A DNA stretch of 64,000 bases from Euborellia annulipes (GCA_023213315.1 JAKCPI010004422.1:1-64000); one strand, 5' to 3'. Positions 1 through 11,539 are shown, numbered from the stretch's first letter. Numbers and translations are program-made. The notes: generated by a model from the sequence alone, not told the origin.

Positions 1-1800
1 AGAAAATTCTCAATATTTTTTGGGAAATTTAAGGTAAACATAAATAAATTAGAACACTATTTCAAAATTAACTGATTAGGGCTAATTTAAATTTTTTTTT
101 TTTTAGATCATGAATTATAACATGTTTAATAACACAATTGAGACATTTAAATATATTTGATAAGTAAATAAATATTGTTGGAAAACTAAAAGAGATCATT
201 TTTTTGGTGTTTACTTTAATTAGTGAATATTTGTGTGAGGGAAGAGAAAATCTCGCAAATTCAAGGTAAATAGTCCACTAACTTCATCACTAACTTGATA
301 TTCTCATAATTAACTGATTGAAGTCAATACCAATTCAATTTTTCTTTTTTTTTAGGACGAGTCATTCCGTTCATAAATAAATAATAATATTTATCCAAAA
401 GAGCTGACCAAAGATGTAAGTTAGCTATACATCCGACTTTATTATAAAATATATAAAAAGCCAGCGATGCAGAAAGTTGCATTTGACTTCAGAGCCCATC
501 GATTCTCACCTTTTCCTTTGCCTTTTTCTTCTGCTCTTATTCTGTAATGGAACGTTTTTCCTAGTAGATATAATATTAGAAGAGTTATTGCTGAAAGGCA
601 ATTTTTTTAATATTTTAAAATTAATATATTATAAATAATTTCGATTGATATTTTAGTTAGAATCCAAATTTTGTTTTCAGATATCTTGTAGGGATGATCT
701 TCTAAATATAGAAGAGATAAATGAAATCTCAGAGACAATTCTCGATCCTCAAGCAAAAAACGGTCCAGAAAAGAATTATATTATATTTGCCACTCACTCA
801 TACATTTTGCAAATTATTTCCTGTGATAAAATTGAAACAAGTCGAGAATTGAAGTTGCTCAAGTTGAATTACTTAGAAGAAAAGAAAAATCTCCAACATT
901 CAAGAATTGATTGAAATTGACTCATTTTGTGTCTGTTAGCGGAGGGTGAGATCTCGCATCTCGCACCTTTCAATCCCGTTGAGGAGATTTCTCCAACACG
1001 AACGAGCTAACCTAGGTCCTTAATCTGCAGCTTGTCCTGCTTAGCTATTCGCCACCTCATTCATGAAACTTTCTATAAATCATTTACTAATATTAAAAAT
1101 ACTGGTAGACCGAAGAATGTCCTAGAATTTGTTTCTTTATTTTTCACCACTTTCAAGATACAGAGAAAAATAAATTCTTTTTTTAAATAACCAGTAAGCT
1201 GCTAGTGTAAGGTATTAATATCGAAGGGCTTTAAAAGAAGATGAAGATAATTTTTTGGGGCTTGAAGGAACCCCTACGTAGTGCTTCCTAGTAACGTTGT
1301 CTTATCTAAACGACTCGGCTACAAATTAAGAGCAAAATACTTCAAAGTAAAAGATGAAATTATAAGCAGCCTGATATTGTTATAAGCTCAGGCATTAAAA
1401 AGGGCGCTTTATCTCTAAATTGAATCGTTTTACAAAATTATATGATCTGATATACAACTCATATGACAAGTGCACAAAAATACAACTTTCAATTATTTGA
1501 AGGTAAAGAGAAAATCCTCATGCCGTGCAACAATCACACCAGATTTTTTATTAGACGTGAACCAACAGTGAGCGGTTGAGAGTCGCCAAAAATGATGAGG
1601 CATCGAGGTGACAACTTAGCAGAACGGCTCCTGCGCCACGGCCAAGTAAATCACACTTCAAATATCAAAGAATAATGAAAATTAATTTTATATTCTTTAA
1701 ATTAATTTTTTTTTTCAAAGTCATTTCAGCTGCAGAGGTTACTTGACTTTCCCAGGGGACGATGGTTTTCGAACCTGGTACTTAATGGAATTATTGAATT
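1..1800. other. AT-rich non-genic flank
   Basis: No gene can be supported here. The stretch is AT-rich with short A and T runs. Around 1525-1545 there is a scrap (caccagatttttt) of the R1 hairpin repeat found many times later in the window. Around 1760-1785 a TTCGAACC-like string sits beside the 3' end of the LINE and may be what is left of a tRNA-like repeat. Confidence 0.4.
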
Positions 1801-2004
1801 TTAACTTAAAAAAAAAAACTAAACCTAAGATCTAAAAACTTAAAAAACTAAACTTAAGATTAAAAACTATTCTACACTTCACTGCACTGCACTGATGATT
1901 TTGTTTTTGTTTTTATCTGCCCATCAGCTGACACTTTACTTAATGCTACACTATTTTCTATTACTACTTACATATATTTATTTACAATAACAAGAAATGG
2001 TTGA

Positions 2005-5000
2005 CTACCCCTCTGCAAGCCACCAGTATTTTTTCCTTTCTTTTTTTAGTTTCTTCTTATCCAATGTCCCAATACTTTGACTGAATCTCCATCTGCGATC
2101 TGGGTCAGATCCAAGCAGGTGGGGCTCAAAATCAATTTTTCTGTCTTTCTTATGTCTCAATATATGGTAAAGTATTGGGACATTGTTTTCATCTTGGATG
2201 TAGCCTCTGCTATCCAAAAAAATGAATGCCTCTGGTGGTATGTATCCTGAATTTAGTGTTTTCTCGAAATATAGTTCATTAGGAAAGACGGATGCATGTA
2301 TCAAACTGTTCTCTTTAATAGCGACCACATTTAAATAGTGGTCTCGGATCAGCTTGATCATGAAGCAGTCGATCCTATTAATTTTGGCCAGATCATAAAT
2401 TTTGTTATTGCTAATATAATGGAGATAATCCGTCTCCGCCGAGCGGTATCTCCCCAGGCAGGCCCTGAGGCAGCGCCGCTCATAGAGCCGGATCATTTCC
2501 ATTGTTGAGGCACTTTGGTTATACCAGATGCTACATCCATAGGTGATAATGGGCCTAATTAATAATTGATAACAAATAATTTTGCATTTTGGATCTAGCT
2601 GCTTGCAGAAGAATAGTCTTTTGCATTTCATGAAGGCCGCTTTGGCCTTTCGCAGTTGATTCTCGATATGTCTGTCAAAGAATAAGCGTTCGTCGAAGAG
2701 AACGCCTAAATATTTGACAGCTTTTTTATGTGGGATTCTTTCGTTATTTAATTTAATGTGAAATGTTTTATAATTTTGTCTTACATCAAGAATTGTTTTC
2801 GAAAGTGTTGGCCTAAATAGAATAGTCTCACATTTGTCGACGTTAATTTTTAGTTTCCAAGTTGCATAGAATGCGTGAATTCTTTCAAATAGATTTTGTA
2901 GTTTAATTTGTATTTCCGAGACTTTTTTGTCCGAAATGTATATTATCAAGTCATCTGCGAATGCCAAAGCGCTCTTCGATTTTTCAATATTTAAATCAAA
3001 TGATGTTAATACATCACTAATATAAATATTGAATAACAATGGAGAATTCACAGTTCCCTGTTGAAGGCCGTCTTTCACAAGAAATTTTTTTGTTGAATTT
3101 TGTATGCCGTTTGTAACGACAAAACTCCTTCCCTGGATCATATTATGGATTAATTTTATGAGATCACGATCAAACCCTTTTCTAATTAGTTTAAAGAGGA
3201 GCCCGTCTTGCCAGGTTGTGTCAAATGCTTTCTGAACGTCAATCAAGCATGCCCCAGTGCATTTATTTTCGCTTAATGCCCAATTAATATCTGAAGTTAA
3301 TTTTGTCATTGCATGAGTTGTCGAATGTTTAAATCGAAATCCGAATTGTGTTTCAGGGATAATATTATTTTCATCGCAAAATTGAACAAGTCTCTTATTA
3401 ATCACCACTTCGAATACCTTGCTAATATTCGGTAGTAGTGATATTGGCCTCAGGTTGGATGGCGACGTGTTGTCTCTGTCCTTTTTATTTATGGCAATAG
3501 TTTTTGACACTTTCCATTTATCTGGAAAGTGTCTGTTGTTTAATAAGTTGTTGAAAATTACTGCATAATAATTTATATATTTGTCCGGGAGATGTTTCAA
3601 GACAACATTAGGTATATTATCCAGACCCGTTGACTTTTTATTGTTAATTTTTTTGAAGATGGTTTTTAATTCGCCGAAACTTGTGAATTTAAAATTTATG
3701 TCTATTGTTGGATTATTAGATCTATTTTCATTCGAGAATTGAGTGATTGAGTATCTGGTCAATTTTTCATTTTCCATTTCTTCTTTAATTTTGTTGGCTT
3801 CCCGCTCTACTATTCTAGTCAGACCGGGAGACCCGAGGTCTTTGTTCTGAGTGTGGATTGAAGCAAAATGTGCTCCAATTACATTCAGCATGTCGTTTTC
3901 TTCTGTTACCAAAAGATTATTTTGTTCGTCTTTGTCTAGTGTCTGTATATTGATGTCTGCCTGTTGAATTATGTCTCTTTGGTCTTGTTTAATTTTGATT
4001 ACTGGAGGCAATGAAATTTTGGATTTTTTTCTAAAAATTTTATTAATCTCTGGAAACATGTTTTTTGTATTGTTAGGTCGAATGTTTGTAATTTTCTCGT
4101 TCCAATATTTATTAATCGAAATTTTGAATTCGTTTTTTAATTTTACGTTAATTTGTTTTATTAAATTTTTAAAGTAGATATAATCTAAATGTTTGGGATC
4201 TCGGAATCTTCTAAATATTCTATTCAACTGAGTCAACAAGTAGCTTTTTTGTTTCTGAAAGCTTTTTATTTTCCCATTCAAATAGGCTTCAGTTGAGTCC
4301 CTTTGTTTAAATTTTGGGATTACCTCATTCATTGCTTCCAGTATATGGGTGTTTAAAATTTCTAAGCTGTCGTCAATTTGTCTGTCAGAAAGGTTACTGT
4401 CCTCTGGTATGTTAACGGGGTCTTTGTTTTGCAGGTAGCTTTGAAATTTTTTCCAATTAGTCTTTTTGTAGATAAAAGCTGATTGTGTAGGCCTGTCTTT
4501 TTCAATTTCAAATGTTTTTGACCTTTCCATTGAAATGACTGTAAAAAGTCCTCTATGGTCGGAGTCATATACAAATGTGGGAATTTTATTGTTTATGGTT
4601 TTATTTACAATACTCAGTCTACTATCAATAAGAATTAAATCTATAAACGAATTTCCGCTTGGGTAAGATGCGATATCCGATCCAAATAATTCAACTCTGA
4701 AATTAAATTTATTTGTATCTACCCAATTTTTTAATCTGTCTCCCCTATTGTTTCGCGACCTGTTTCCCCAATCTTGGTGGATGGCGTTCAAGTCACCCCC
4801 TAATACGTAATAATTGTCTGGGTCATCCAGCCTGAGTTTTTTGAATATCTCATCCAATCCCGCGATGAATCCTCTATTATCCCTGGAACTAGCGTATGCC
4901 GAAATGAGATATAATTTCTTGTTCCCTTCTAAGTTAATTTTTACAATTGTTTTTTCTAAAAAGTTTCCTCTATGGTTGCCTAATAAAATTTCTTTAAATT

Positions 5001-5262
5001 TAAAATTTTTTCTAATTAATATTGCTGTCCCCCCACCCTGTATGGCGTTTGGTCTGTCCGTTCTAATGATTTTATAATTTTTGAAAGTCGGATTATGATT
5101 TTTATTTAATTTGGTTTCCCCTAAGAATAAAATGTCTGGTCTGCTTTCATTGATCAATTCAGTTAGGCTGACTCTTCTCTGATTTGTAATTATCGAATTA
5201 ACATTTAAAGTTATAATTTTGAGAGTTTTCAGAGAGAGACTTTTTTTATGGTCCATTTCCAT
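2005..5262 (-). CDS. LINE ORF2: endonuclease/reverse transcriptase polyprotein
   Basis: The 1085-residue product would nick target DNA and copy the element's RNA at the nick. An apurinic/apyrimidinic-type endonuclease (EEP fold) fills about residues 15-250, with LNVNSI, an E in GETKL, GGDLNA near 155 and the SDH triad motif near 234. The reverse transcriptase spans about 550-860: RPISLLPNISKVFE, a QFGFR motif, DVQKAFDTTW, GLQQGTVNSPLLFNIYISD and the catalytic FADD box near 768. The C-terminal 220 residues show no RNase H motif, which fits the jockey clade better than the I clade. The ATG at 5262 overlaps the end of ORF1 by 17 nt in another frame, so translation probably relies on reinitiation or termination coupling. 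All catalytic motifs I looked for are present. A cellular role is unlikely. Confidence 0.93.
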   Translation of the reverse strand: MEMDHKKSLSLKTLKIITLNVNSIITNQRRVSLTELINESRPDILFLGETKLNKNHNPTFKNYKIIRTDRPNAIQGGGTAILIRKNFKFKEILLGNHRGNFLEKTIVKINLEGNKKLYLISAYASSRDNRGFIAGLDEIFKKLRLDDPDNYYVLGGDLNAIHQDWGNRSRNNRGDRLKNWVDTNKFNFRVELFGSDIASYPSGNSFIDLILIDSRLSIVNKTINNKIPTFVYDSDHRGLFTVISMERSKTFEIEKDRPTQSAFIYKKTNWKKFQSYLQNKDPVNIPEDSNLSDRQIDDSLEILNTHILEAMNEVIPKFKQRDSTEAYLNGKIKSFQKQKSYLLTQLNRIFRRFRDPKHLDYIYFKNLIKQINVKLKNEFKISINKYWNEKITNIRPNNTKNMFPEINKIFRKKSKISLPPVIKIKQDQRDIIQQADINIQTLDKDEQNNLLVTEENDMLNVIGAHFASIHTQNKDLGSPGLTRIVEREANKIKEEMENEKLTRYSITQFSNENRSNNPTIDINFKFTSFGELKTIFKKINNKKSTGLDNIPNVVLKHLPDKYINYYAVIFNNLLNNRHFPDKWKVSKTIAINKKDRDNTSPSNLRPISLLPNISKVFEVVINKRLVQFCDENNIIPETQFGFRFKHSTTHAMTKLTSDINWALSENKCTGACLIDVQKAFDTTWQDGLLFKLIRKGFDRDLIKLIHNMIQGRSFVVTNGIQNSTKKFLVKDGLQQGTVNSPLLFNIYISDVLTSFDLNIEKSKSALAFADDLIIYISDKKVSEIQIKLQNLFERIHAFYATWKLKINVDKCETILFRPTLSKTILDVRQNYKTFHIKLNNERIPHKKAVKYLGVLFDERLFFDRHIENQLRKAKAAFMKCKRLFFCKQLDPKCKIICYQLLIRPIITYGCSIWYNQSASTMEMIRLYERRCLRACLGRYRSAETDYLHYISNNKIYDLAKINRIDCFMIKLIRDHYLNVVAIKENSLIHASVFPNELYFEKTLNSGYIPPEAFIFLDSRGYIQDENNVPILYHILRHKKDRKIDFEPHLLGSDPDRRWRFSQSIGTLDKKKLKKERKKYWWLAEG

Positions 5263-6802
5263 TCAGAATAGGGCTGATCATGCCTCCGAGAGCGAGGACA
5301 ATTTCATTAATTTTGTTCGAGTTTTGTTGGGTGGCTTGAGCAATTTGTTGGATTTGAGAGTTCATGACCTCTTGAATTGATTTAATGAGTTCTAAAATTT
5401 TGCCTCCCTCCGTTTCTAAAGTGTTTTTACTTGCTGTTTGCGCGAATGATTGTCCCGGGATTAATGTTTTATTAATCTTTTCCCATTTTGTCCTTTTTTT
5501 GTTCTCTACTTCTTCCCTTTTTGCTTTTAGGTTTTTTTTTGTGTCCTTGTTGGTTGGACATCCTTTCCAACTGGCCGGGTGTCCGTGGCTTTTGCATAGG
5601 ACACAGAAAAGCTTTTCCCTAGAGGCAGTTTCGCCGGTGATCTTACATTGTCCCGGTTCATGTTTCTCGTTGCATTTGACGCAACGGTAGTCCATATGGC
5701 ACTGAGATGCTGTGTGGAATAACCGTTGGCATCTCTTGCATTGGGGTATGTCTTTTTGGGACTTTATTAATTTTTCTATTTTGACCACTTGGTGGTCAAT
5801 GTATTTAATTTGGAGAAATTTTTTAACCTCGCTCTCTGGGCCGAGTTGGATGATCCAGTGAGGGAGCTTTTTTTTGTTTAGTTTTGAAAATCTTGTTTCA
5901 AATCTAATAATTTTATTGATCACGAGGTTGGAGATGTTTAAAGCCAAAATGGCTTCTCTCACCTCTCCCTCCTCATAATCATTGGCTAGGCCTTTCAAGA
6001 GGAAACTGTGTGGTTTCTCCTCCTTAGGTGTATAGGTGAAGAAGTTAGTGCCGTTTTTTACTAATTCGGCACTAACTCTTTTATATTCTATTAGAGTGTC
6101 TAATTGAAGCGCGTGTTTGGCTTCATTAATTTTTTTAATTCTAAAGTTTTTTATTTTAAGCTTATTTTTAACTAAATCAATAATATTTTTTGCCCTATCA
6201 TAAAATATGTTTATTGGAGGAATTTTTTCCCTACCTTTAGCTGATGGGCAGTTTTCATCGACTGAGTCCATTTCTTCAGTGTGAACTGCTGGTTGCGAGG
6301 CTGGTTGCTGGTTCTGGAGCTCAGGAACTTTCACTGGGGTTGCTGGTCTTGTCTGCTTGATCGTCTTGCGATCTGGAAGTCCAGTTGCATCTCTTGCTCT
6401 GTCGATTTTGTCTTTGTCGTTGGTGATTGTAGCTGGTTTTTTTGCGGCTTGAATCTCAGTAAGTGGCGATTTTTGTCTTCCTCGTTTCGCTGCCTTTCCT
6501 ACTACGGTAAAGCCTTCTTGATCTCCTGGGCTCTCATCTTCAAGTGCCGCAAACCTGTTGGTATTGTTTGCCAGTAGGGAGGCCATTTGCTCCTCCATTT
6601 TTTTTATTTTTTCCCTAAGGAAATCATTTTCTTTTAGAATAGATTCCATCGAATTATTTGGCTTATTGGCCGTGGACGCTTTTCTTGGGTTATTTGTCAT
6701 TTTAGCTTGAGCACTGATGAATTTTTTTTCAGTTATTTGCTTCAGGCGTTGTAGGGATATTCGCGGGTCATTTATTAATTTTGCGAGATCGTCGCATTTC
6801 AC
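5246..6802 (-). CDS. LINE ORF1: gag-like nucleic-acid-binding protein
   Basis: This 518-residue ORF1 product would bind the element's RNA in a ribonucleoprotein. A short coiled-coil-like stretch lies near residues 55-80 (KENDFLREKIKKMEEQ), followed by a polar, proline-rich linker. Near residues 235-340 is a region of the PRE_C2HC type (FFTYTPKEEKPHSFLLKGL). Three zinc knuckles follow at about 354-415: CKRCQRLFHTASQC is CX2CX4HX4C, CVKCNEKHEPGQC is CX2CX3HX4C, and CVLCKSHGHPASWKGC is a looser CX2CX4HX6C. This layout is typical of insect jockey-group gag proteins. The frame is open throughout and ends inside the ORF2 start region. The ATG at 6802 is the first in frame, so the start is likely but not proven. 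Confidence 0.9.
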   Translation of the reverse strand: MKCDDLAKLINDPRISLQRLKQITEKKFISAQAKMTNNPRKASTANKPNNSMESILKENDFLREKIKKMEEQMASLLANNTNRFAALEDESPGDQEGFTVVGKAAKRGRQKSPLTEIQAAKKPATITNDKDKIDRARDATGLPDRKTIKQTRPATPVKVPELQNQQPASQPAVHTEEMDSVDENCPSAKGREKIPPINIFYDRAKNIIDLVKNKLKIKNFRIKKINEAKHALQLDTLIEYKRVSAELVKNGTNFFTYTPKEEKPHSFLLKGLANDYEEGEVREAILALNISNLVINKIIRFETRFSKLNKKKLPHWIIQLGPESEVKKFLQIKYIDHQVVKIEKLIKSQKDIPQCKRCQRLFHTASQCHMDYRCVKCNEKHEPGQCKITGETASREKLFCVLCKSHGHPASWKGCPTNKDTKKNLKAKREEVENKKRTKWEKINKTLIPGQSFAQTASKNTLETEGGKILELIKSIQEVMNSQIQQIAQATQQNSNKINEIVLALGGMISPILNGNGP

Positions 6803-7449
6803 TTTGCATGTGGCTTTGTTATTTTCTTTCAGAGCAATTGTGCTTTGAAAGATGCCCCCTGTCTCAGTTGTTTTTCCTTGCTGGTTCAGTTTGGGGTTCG
6901 GTCCGGTGTCTTTGTCTAACTCTATGAATGGCTTCAGCTACCTGAGGTCTTCACCCTTCAAAGGTCTAAACTCGACTCTCCGACGCTACCAGCCTAGCCA
7001 CAGCTGACTGTTACGTAATGTTTCAAACAGAAACTACTTGAAAGCGCGAAAATTGTTTCGGTATTTATTTATTTTTTTTGGCCAATCAGGGCTCTATGGA
7101 GTAAAACGCCGAAACACGTGAAAATTTTTTTGGCTCAAAGTATCACCTCAATTTTTTTCAAACGAATCCGTGATATACTCACTTGGCCGTCCCCTTGTTA
7201 GTCTTCATTTTTAGAGTTTTTTTTTCAACTGTTTGACAGATTAAAGAAATTTGTTTTGAAAGTAGTACACTGTCCTAAAAAGATTACTGAACTTGATCTA
7301 AAAAATATAGTTTTACTTTTTTTAAATCGATTATAATGTGGAAGGTTTTTTTTAATGAATTCATAAGGTGACATCCAATCCGGAAGTACATGAGAAAAAT
7401 ATTTGTTTATTTCAATAATTAATAAATAAATTTGAATCTCTGATTCTAT

Positions 7450-7680
7450 GCTCAGGGGCCCACATTTTGTGGGTACGTGGATGGCGACCACGAGCTACCC
7501 GAGCTGAGACTGAAAGTCTTTCTGTTCTTTACATGTCTGTCCCTTCCTTCTATATTTTCAACAGGCGGGGTGTGGCGGGCCGGTCTGTTCTATTTCTTCC
7601 GGTCGCAAAAAACCATTCCGCCGAACCCGCAATGCGAGAATAGGAGGCCAGGAAAGAAAAAGAACCTCTGATTCTAAGTC
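7450..7680 (+). repeat. Dispersed repeat P, copy without MITE insertion
   Basis: Begins gggcccacattttgtggg and continues through a GC-richer block (cttccggtcgcaaaaa) ending in an A/G-rich tail. The same sequence occurs at 41155-41850 as an inverted pair interrupted by a MITE. This copy keeps the uninterrupted junction gggtacgtgg and so serves as an empty-site reference. Short open frames across it are by-products of the repeat. Confidence 0.65.
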
Positions 7681-7912
7681 AAAAAAAAAAAATTATTTGT
7701 AAGAGTTGAAAAAATTCAAGGGGTGTTTTAAGTAGGTTATTACACCATTGTTCACAAAATAAAAATTATAAAATAGAGAGTTTAAAGGTATTCAAAAAAT
7801 ATAAACATAATTATAACTTATTATTTATTTATTTATTTATTTGTGGCTGCAGGTACAAAGATACAGGCCTATACAATTTATAAAGATACTAAACGGACAA
7901 CAAACAAGAATT

Positions 7913-8184
7913 TTTTTTTTTTTTTTAAAAAACATTCACACTTTTTCTCATTCACACTCACACTCCACACACATTCACACAGTCTTTTCGGCATCTTAGG
8001 CCATTTAAGACTTTTACGATATCCGTTATAGAGATTAATATACATATATGGGGGTCCAGGCATTCTTATTTAAGCCATTTGGTATCCAATTGGCTTAAAT
8101 AAAATCATCGGACTGCCTGGGGTCCGAACCCGCGACGTTTGGTATATGAGGTTAGCACCTAACCTCTACGCCATGCCCCAGGGC
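7913..8184 (-). mobile_element. tRNA-derived SINE (family A) with 13-bp target duplication
   Basis: Read on the minus strand it starts with a tRNA-like head containing box A (GGCGTAGAGGTTAG-like) and box B (GGGTTCGGA), and ends in a T tract on the plus strand that is its A tail. The flanks carry a perfect duplication, acaaacaagaatt, at 7900-7912 and 8185-8197. The body has CA-rich simple sequence and a 13-bp internal inverted repeat. The intact duplication suggests a fairly recent insertion. Confidence 0.85.
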
Positions 8185-8684
8185 ACAAACAAGAATTAAA
8201 AAATAAATCTCCGAGTTGAGAAACCTTCTGAATTCTATGAATATTTATTATTATATTAAAATAGTAGAACTTTTTGAATAAAACTTCTATTCATTTATTT
8301 TATAACTGCAAAATTTTTTTAAATCAGGAATTATTATATTCAGGTGTTTTTTAGATTCAATGAAAAATATCTCTCTCCATTTGTTAAATATTCATATTTA
8401 GATTAGATTGCGAAAGTTTTAATGAATGGCCCATCCCAAATGGAATCACACACCTGATTTAACTTTAATGCCTTAATCTTTTTTTTTTATAGCATTCAAG
8501 GTCATGCGGATAATCTGATTGACCTATATTTATTATGTAATTTATTATCATCAAGAAACAATGGTATAATTAAATTTAGATTCATATAATTTGTTAATTA
8601 AGTATTTTAAATGGTTATAATGATTATAGACATGACCACTCAATGCGATTGTTGAAATTAATGAACGTTTATTTTTTGTTTTAG

Positions 8685-8908
8685 CGTGCCGAGCCCCTCG
8701 AGCGAGGCGAGTGCGCCTGGCGCCGTGGTGGGGGTGGTGTCTTCACCACAGCGCCCTCATTCACTGCACGTGGCAAGCGGGCACCTTCCTCAGCCTTTGC
8801 AGGCGCACGCGCACTCTCATAAACAATCGCCACGCACCATGGCTGCCTCCTTCGAGTCTATTGGCACCTGCTCCCTCGATGCAGAAAGGACCATCAGTGA
8901 CACCTCCG
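8685..8908 (+). CDS. DLGAP-family scaffold gene, internal exon a
   Basis: Acceptor tttgttttag precedes 8685 and donor gtcagc follows 8908. The reading frame starts with one base finishing a codon and ends with one base left over. It encodes a low-complexity Ser/Pro/His-rich stretch that ends SFESIGTCSLDAERTISDTS, the last residues before the split codon. Base composition is strongly GC-shifted against the surrounding intron, which supports coding. The leftover base fits the phase of the next accepted exon at 32666, giving a split Asp codon. No domain is recognised in this exon. Assignment to the DLGAP gene rests on strand, phase and compositional match, so an extra exon in the 23.8-kb intron that follows cannot be excluded. 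The donor is weaker than the others. Confidence 0.65.
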
Positions 8909-9049
8909 GTCAGCACACCGCCTTTTTTCTCTTTTCTATTCTAAGTTTTTATACTAATAAATAGTCCGGAAAATCGCTTCTGTGAAAAGAGCATAGGATA
9001 GAGATAATTATAAAATATTATATGCTTTGTATGATTTATTTGCATATAT

Positions 9050-9545
9050 TATTTTTACTTTCTCTTACTTATAGGGCCTATATGTAATTAATAGAGAGAA
9101 AAGGATCATGTCAAAATTTTGATGGAAATTTATGTTTTGAAGTCCCCTGAGTCCCCCCTGAGTCCAAAAAAGTGGGCCTGTGTGTGAACAAAATATCTCA
9201 AGAACGAAAAGAGCTAAAAGGTTGAAATTTTATATTTAAGCAAGGTACCCCTCTGGGAAGTGACACGAAGCTTTTAAACAAAATCGGCCTAATAGTACTA
9301 GTACTTTACTGATGCACTTTTTCAGTTTTTTTCGATTTTCGGTCTAATGATTTTGATTAAAATTCATAAATCAATTATTTTTTAGATGATAGTATATTTT
9401 CATTTGCTTTTGAAATTGTTTGAAGTCCACTTTACTTTAGTACTTCATTGGAAATATTGGATAAATTGTTGTAATGGTAACAAAATATAAATATTTTTCT
9501 GAGTTATTTCAATTAGGCTATAGAATTCAAAATAAAAAAAAATTA
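9050..9545 (-). repeat. R1 repeat, inverted copy, partly decayed
   Basis: Contains the R1 landmarks in reverse: the gagagaaaagg end next to an AT palindrome, the block around agtccaaaaaagtgg, the gtactagtactttactgatg string, and finally ggtaacaaaatataaatattt. The terminal caccag hairpin is missing. Confidence 0.7.
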
Positions 9546-9589
9546 AAGGAGAGATGAGTTTATATTTGATAGGGCAAATTGCACCCCCT

Positions 9590-9680
9590 GAATCAGGGGG
9601 TTCGCCGGATGGACTATCTTTACTCCCATTGGGCCGCCAAAGCGGCAAGTCTAGGTTCGAGTCCAGGGGTCGCGATTTTT
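9590..9680 (+). repeat. tRNA-like SINE head
   Basis: A box B match (GGTTCGAGTCC) near 9653 lies at tRNA-like distance from a GC-rich hairpin (ccccctgaatcaggggg). The stems do not form a complete cloverleaf, so this is a tRNA-derived repeat and not a tRNA gene. Confidence 0.45.
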
Positions 9681-9987
9681 CCAATCAAACTAATCTAGAA
9701 AATTTTCCTTATTTAAAACGATATTTAACGGCTTAAAGGTCACTATTTGAAAAATCTTCAATAATTTTCAATTAAAGCTCTACCTAGTTAATTTTTAATG
9801 AAAAGCGTTTTTAGTCAGCAGTGGTCTAAAAATTTTAATGTCGTCTATACTCTCTCAAATTGTCTTGCGAGTATGAAACGCTAACTGACCCTATCTATGT
9901 TCGTGTTTTAATTTTCTAACTTTTTTGACATTTCAATAAAAATTAAACCTTTACTGGTTCAAAAATACTCAAACCAATAATGCATTT

Positions 9988-10095
9988 GCCCGGGAGCCGT
10001 GGCTCAGAGAGCAGACACTAGCTTCTCGCGCCGGAGTCCCGGGTTCGCTTCCCGTCCCAAGCGAGAAAAATTTATTTCATTTGATTTGACTACAA
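9988..10095 (+). mobile_element. tRNA-derived SINE (family B), head and start of body
   Basis: Box A (GCCGTGGCTCAGAGAG) and box B (GGGTTCGCTTCCC) are spaced as in a tRNA head, followed by gcgagaaaaatttatttcat, the start of the family B body. The downstream part seen in other copies, with the gccgaaaaagacctt signature, is missing, so this copy is truncated. Confidence 0.65.
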
Positions 10096-11539
10096 ATTTT
10101 TTCTCCAGAATTTCATCCATACACATGAACAGCTGTTAGTTGTTTCTAGAGGGATGTAACAAATTTGCATGCGTGATCTAGAAAAGCTCTGGATTAATTT
10201 AAAAACTCATCAGTTGGTCACTTGTGTTGCCTACCTTCCAGCAACCAAAAACAAATTTATATCAACAGCTGCTAAAATCGAGACTTGTCTAGCAAGAAAT
10301 TTTAAAATTTCGATTTTCACAATAAAAATATATGAGGTAAAATTAAAACACAAGGTGATATAACTTTATATATAATCATGTTTTAACTAGAGCCAATGGT
10401 TACCATTTTAAATTTTAAATAAAAATACCTTTCTTAAAATTAATATAAAAAGTGCAAAATTTTCCTTAGATAAGATTTCACTTTTATTTATTATATATAT
10501 ATATACATTTATTTAATATATTATATAGCCTAGATAGGAATAGATAATTTTTCCATTCACAAAAATATTTTACGATTTGAAAATCGAAAGTGAAACTTAA
10601 TTATATTTATTTAATTAATTTAATTAAAAATTATTTAATTTAATATTAGTAATTTTCTTTAATTCTTTTTAAATCTTTTTCGGCACCTGAGGCTATAATT
10701 ATTTAAATCAATCGATAGCCAATAAAATTTGAAAAAAATTTTTATCGTTGAATCTGAAAGCGAGCCACTGACCCTTGGATCATGATCTTATTTCCTCAAC
10801 AATTAGTATAATTCTTTCTCTAAACAATTTCCTTAACATAAATCACAGTCCATTAACCATAAAATATTTAATCAAATATTTTTATTATATAGTTTAGAGA
10901 ACAAACCTCCATATCAATAAAACATTACTATAAAGCGTTTACCTAATATCACAGGAAATAAACGTTTCTTTTGAATGAAACATGCAATTTTAATCATTTA
11001 ATATAATTTCAACGATAGGGAACTTATTATTATTTTATTCGTAATGTTAAAGACCTTTCTTTTAAAATTATTATTTGTAATTAAAAATCTGAAAAATAGG
11101 CCTATTAGTTCTATTGTAAAAATTCACTAATTGAGATTTCTTTTAGATTAAGCAAATACCTATGTATAAATAATTTTTTATTTTATTTCACTCATGGTTT
11201 TTTTCGGCATCGAAGGCCATTTACACCCCATCTCTATTTATTTATTTATTATTGGTAGCCATTCCAATTGGAATACATTTTTGTCGCATGAGAAAATAAA
11301 ATTTTGAATTCCCGAACAACTTCATTCAAAAATTATAATCCTTGACAGCCCCTTATCCAGAAAATCTTTTCGGGAGTGAGGGAGTTGGGGAGGTAATCCG
11401 CACCCCTCTCAGAAGAATAAATTTTTAAAGAATATAAAATATTTTTTTTTATAATTTTTATTACAGTCACTGAGTAAAAATACCCCAATGGTTTTGTTGG
11501 CTTAAGTATAGGGTAATTTTTTCTGGTTTATCTCAATAT
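10096..11539. other. Intronic AT-rich stretch with SINE-B scraps
   Basis: No exon is supported. Decayed minus-strand pieces of SINE family B, recognisable by tttttcggca followed by gaggc and a gaaattgat-like body, lie near 10675-10790 and 11205-11300. The rest is AT-rich with TA and TTTA runs near 10490-10680. Confidence 0.4.

Larger units (their letters stand above)
1805..7015 (-). mobile_element. Full-length jockey-type non-LTR retrotransposon (LINE)
   Basis: Two long overlapping open frames on the minus strand have the order of a jockey-clade LINE: a gag-like zinc-knuckle ORF1, then an endonuclease/reverse transcriptase ORF2. The 5' untranslated region appears to run from about 7015 to 6803, and about 200 bp of 3' untranslated DNA follows the ORF2 stop. 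The outer limits are estimates: no clear target-site duplication was found, and the 3' end is A/T-rich without a clean poly(A) tail. Both ORFs are uninterrupted, which points to a young, possibly still mobile copy. It lies upstream of the first visible DLGAP exon, in antisense orientation to that gene. Confidence 0.85.

Noticed and set aside
681..914. 78-codon open frame after an acceptor-like tttgttttcag
   Set aside because: No start codon, no donor, no recognisable domain; open frames of this length are common by chance in AT-rich DNA.
7225..7491. 88-codon minus-strand open frame
   Set aside because: Runs partly into repeat P; sequence is not recognised and has no gene context.
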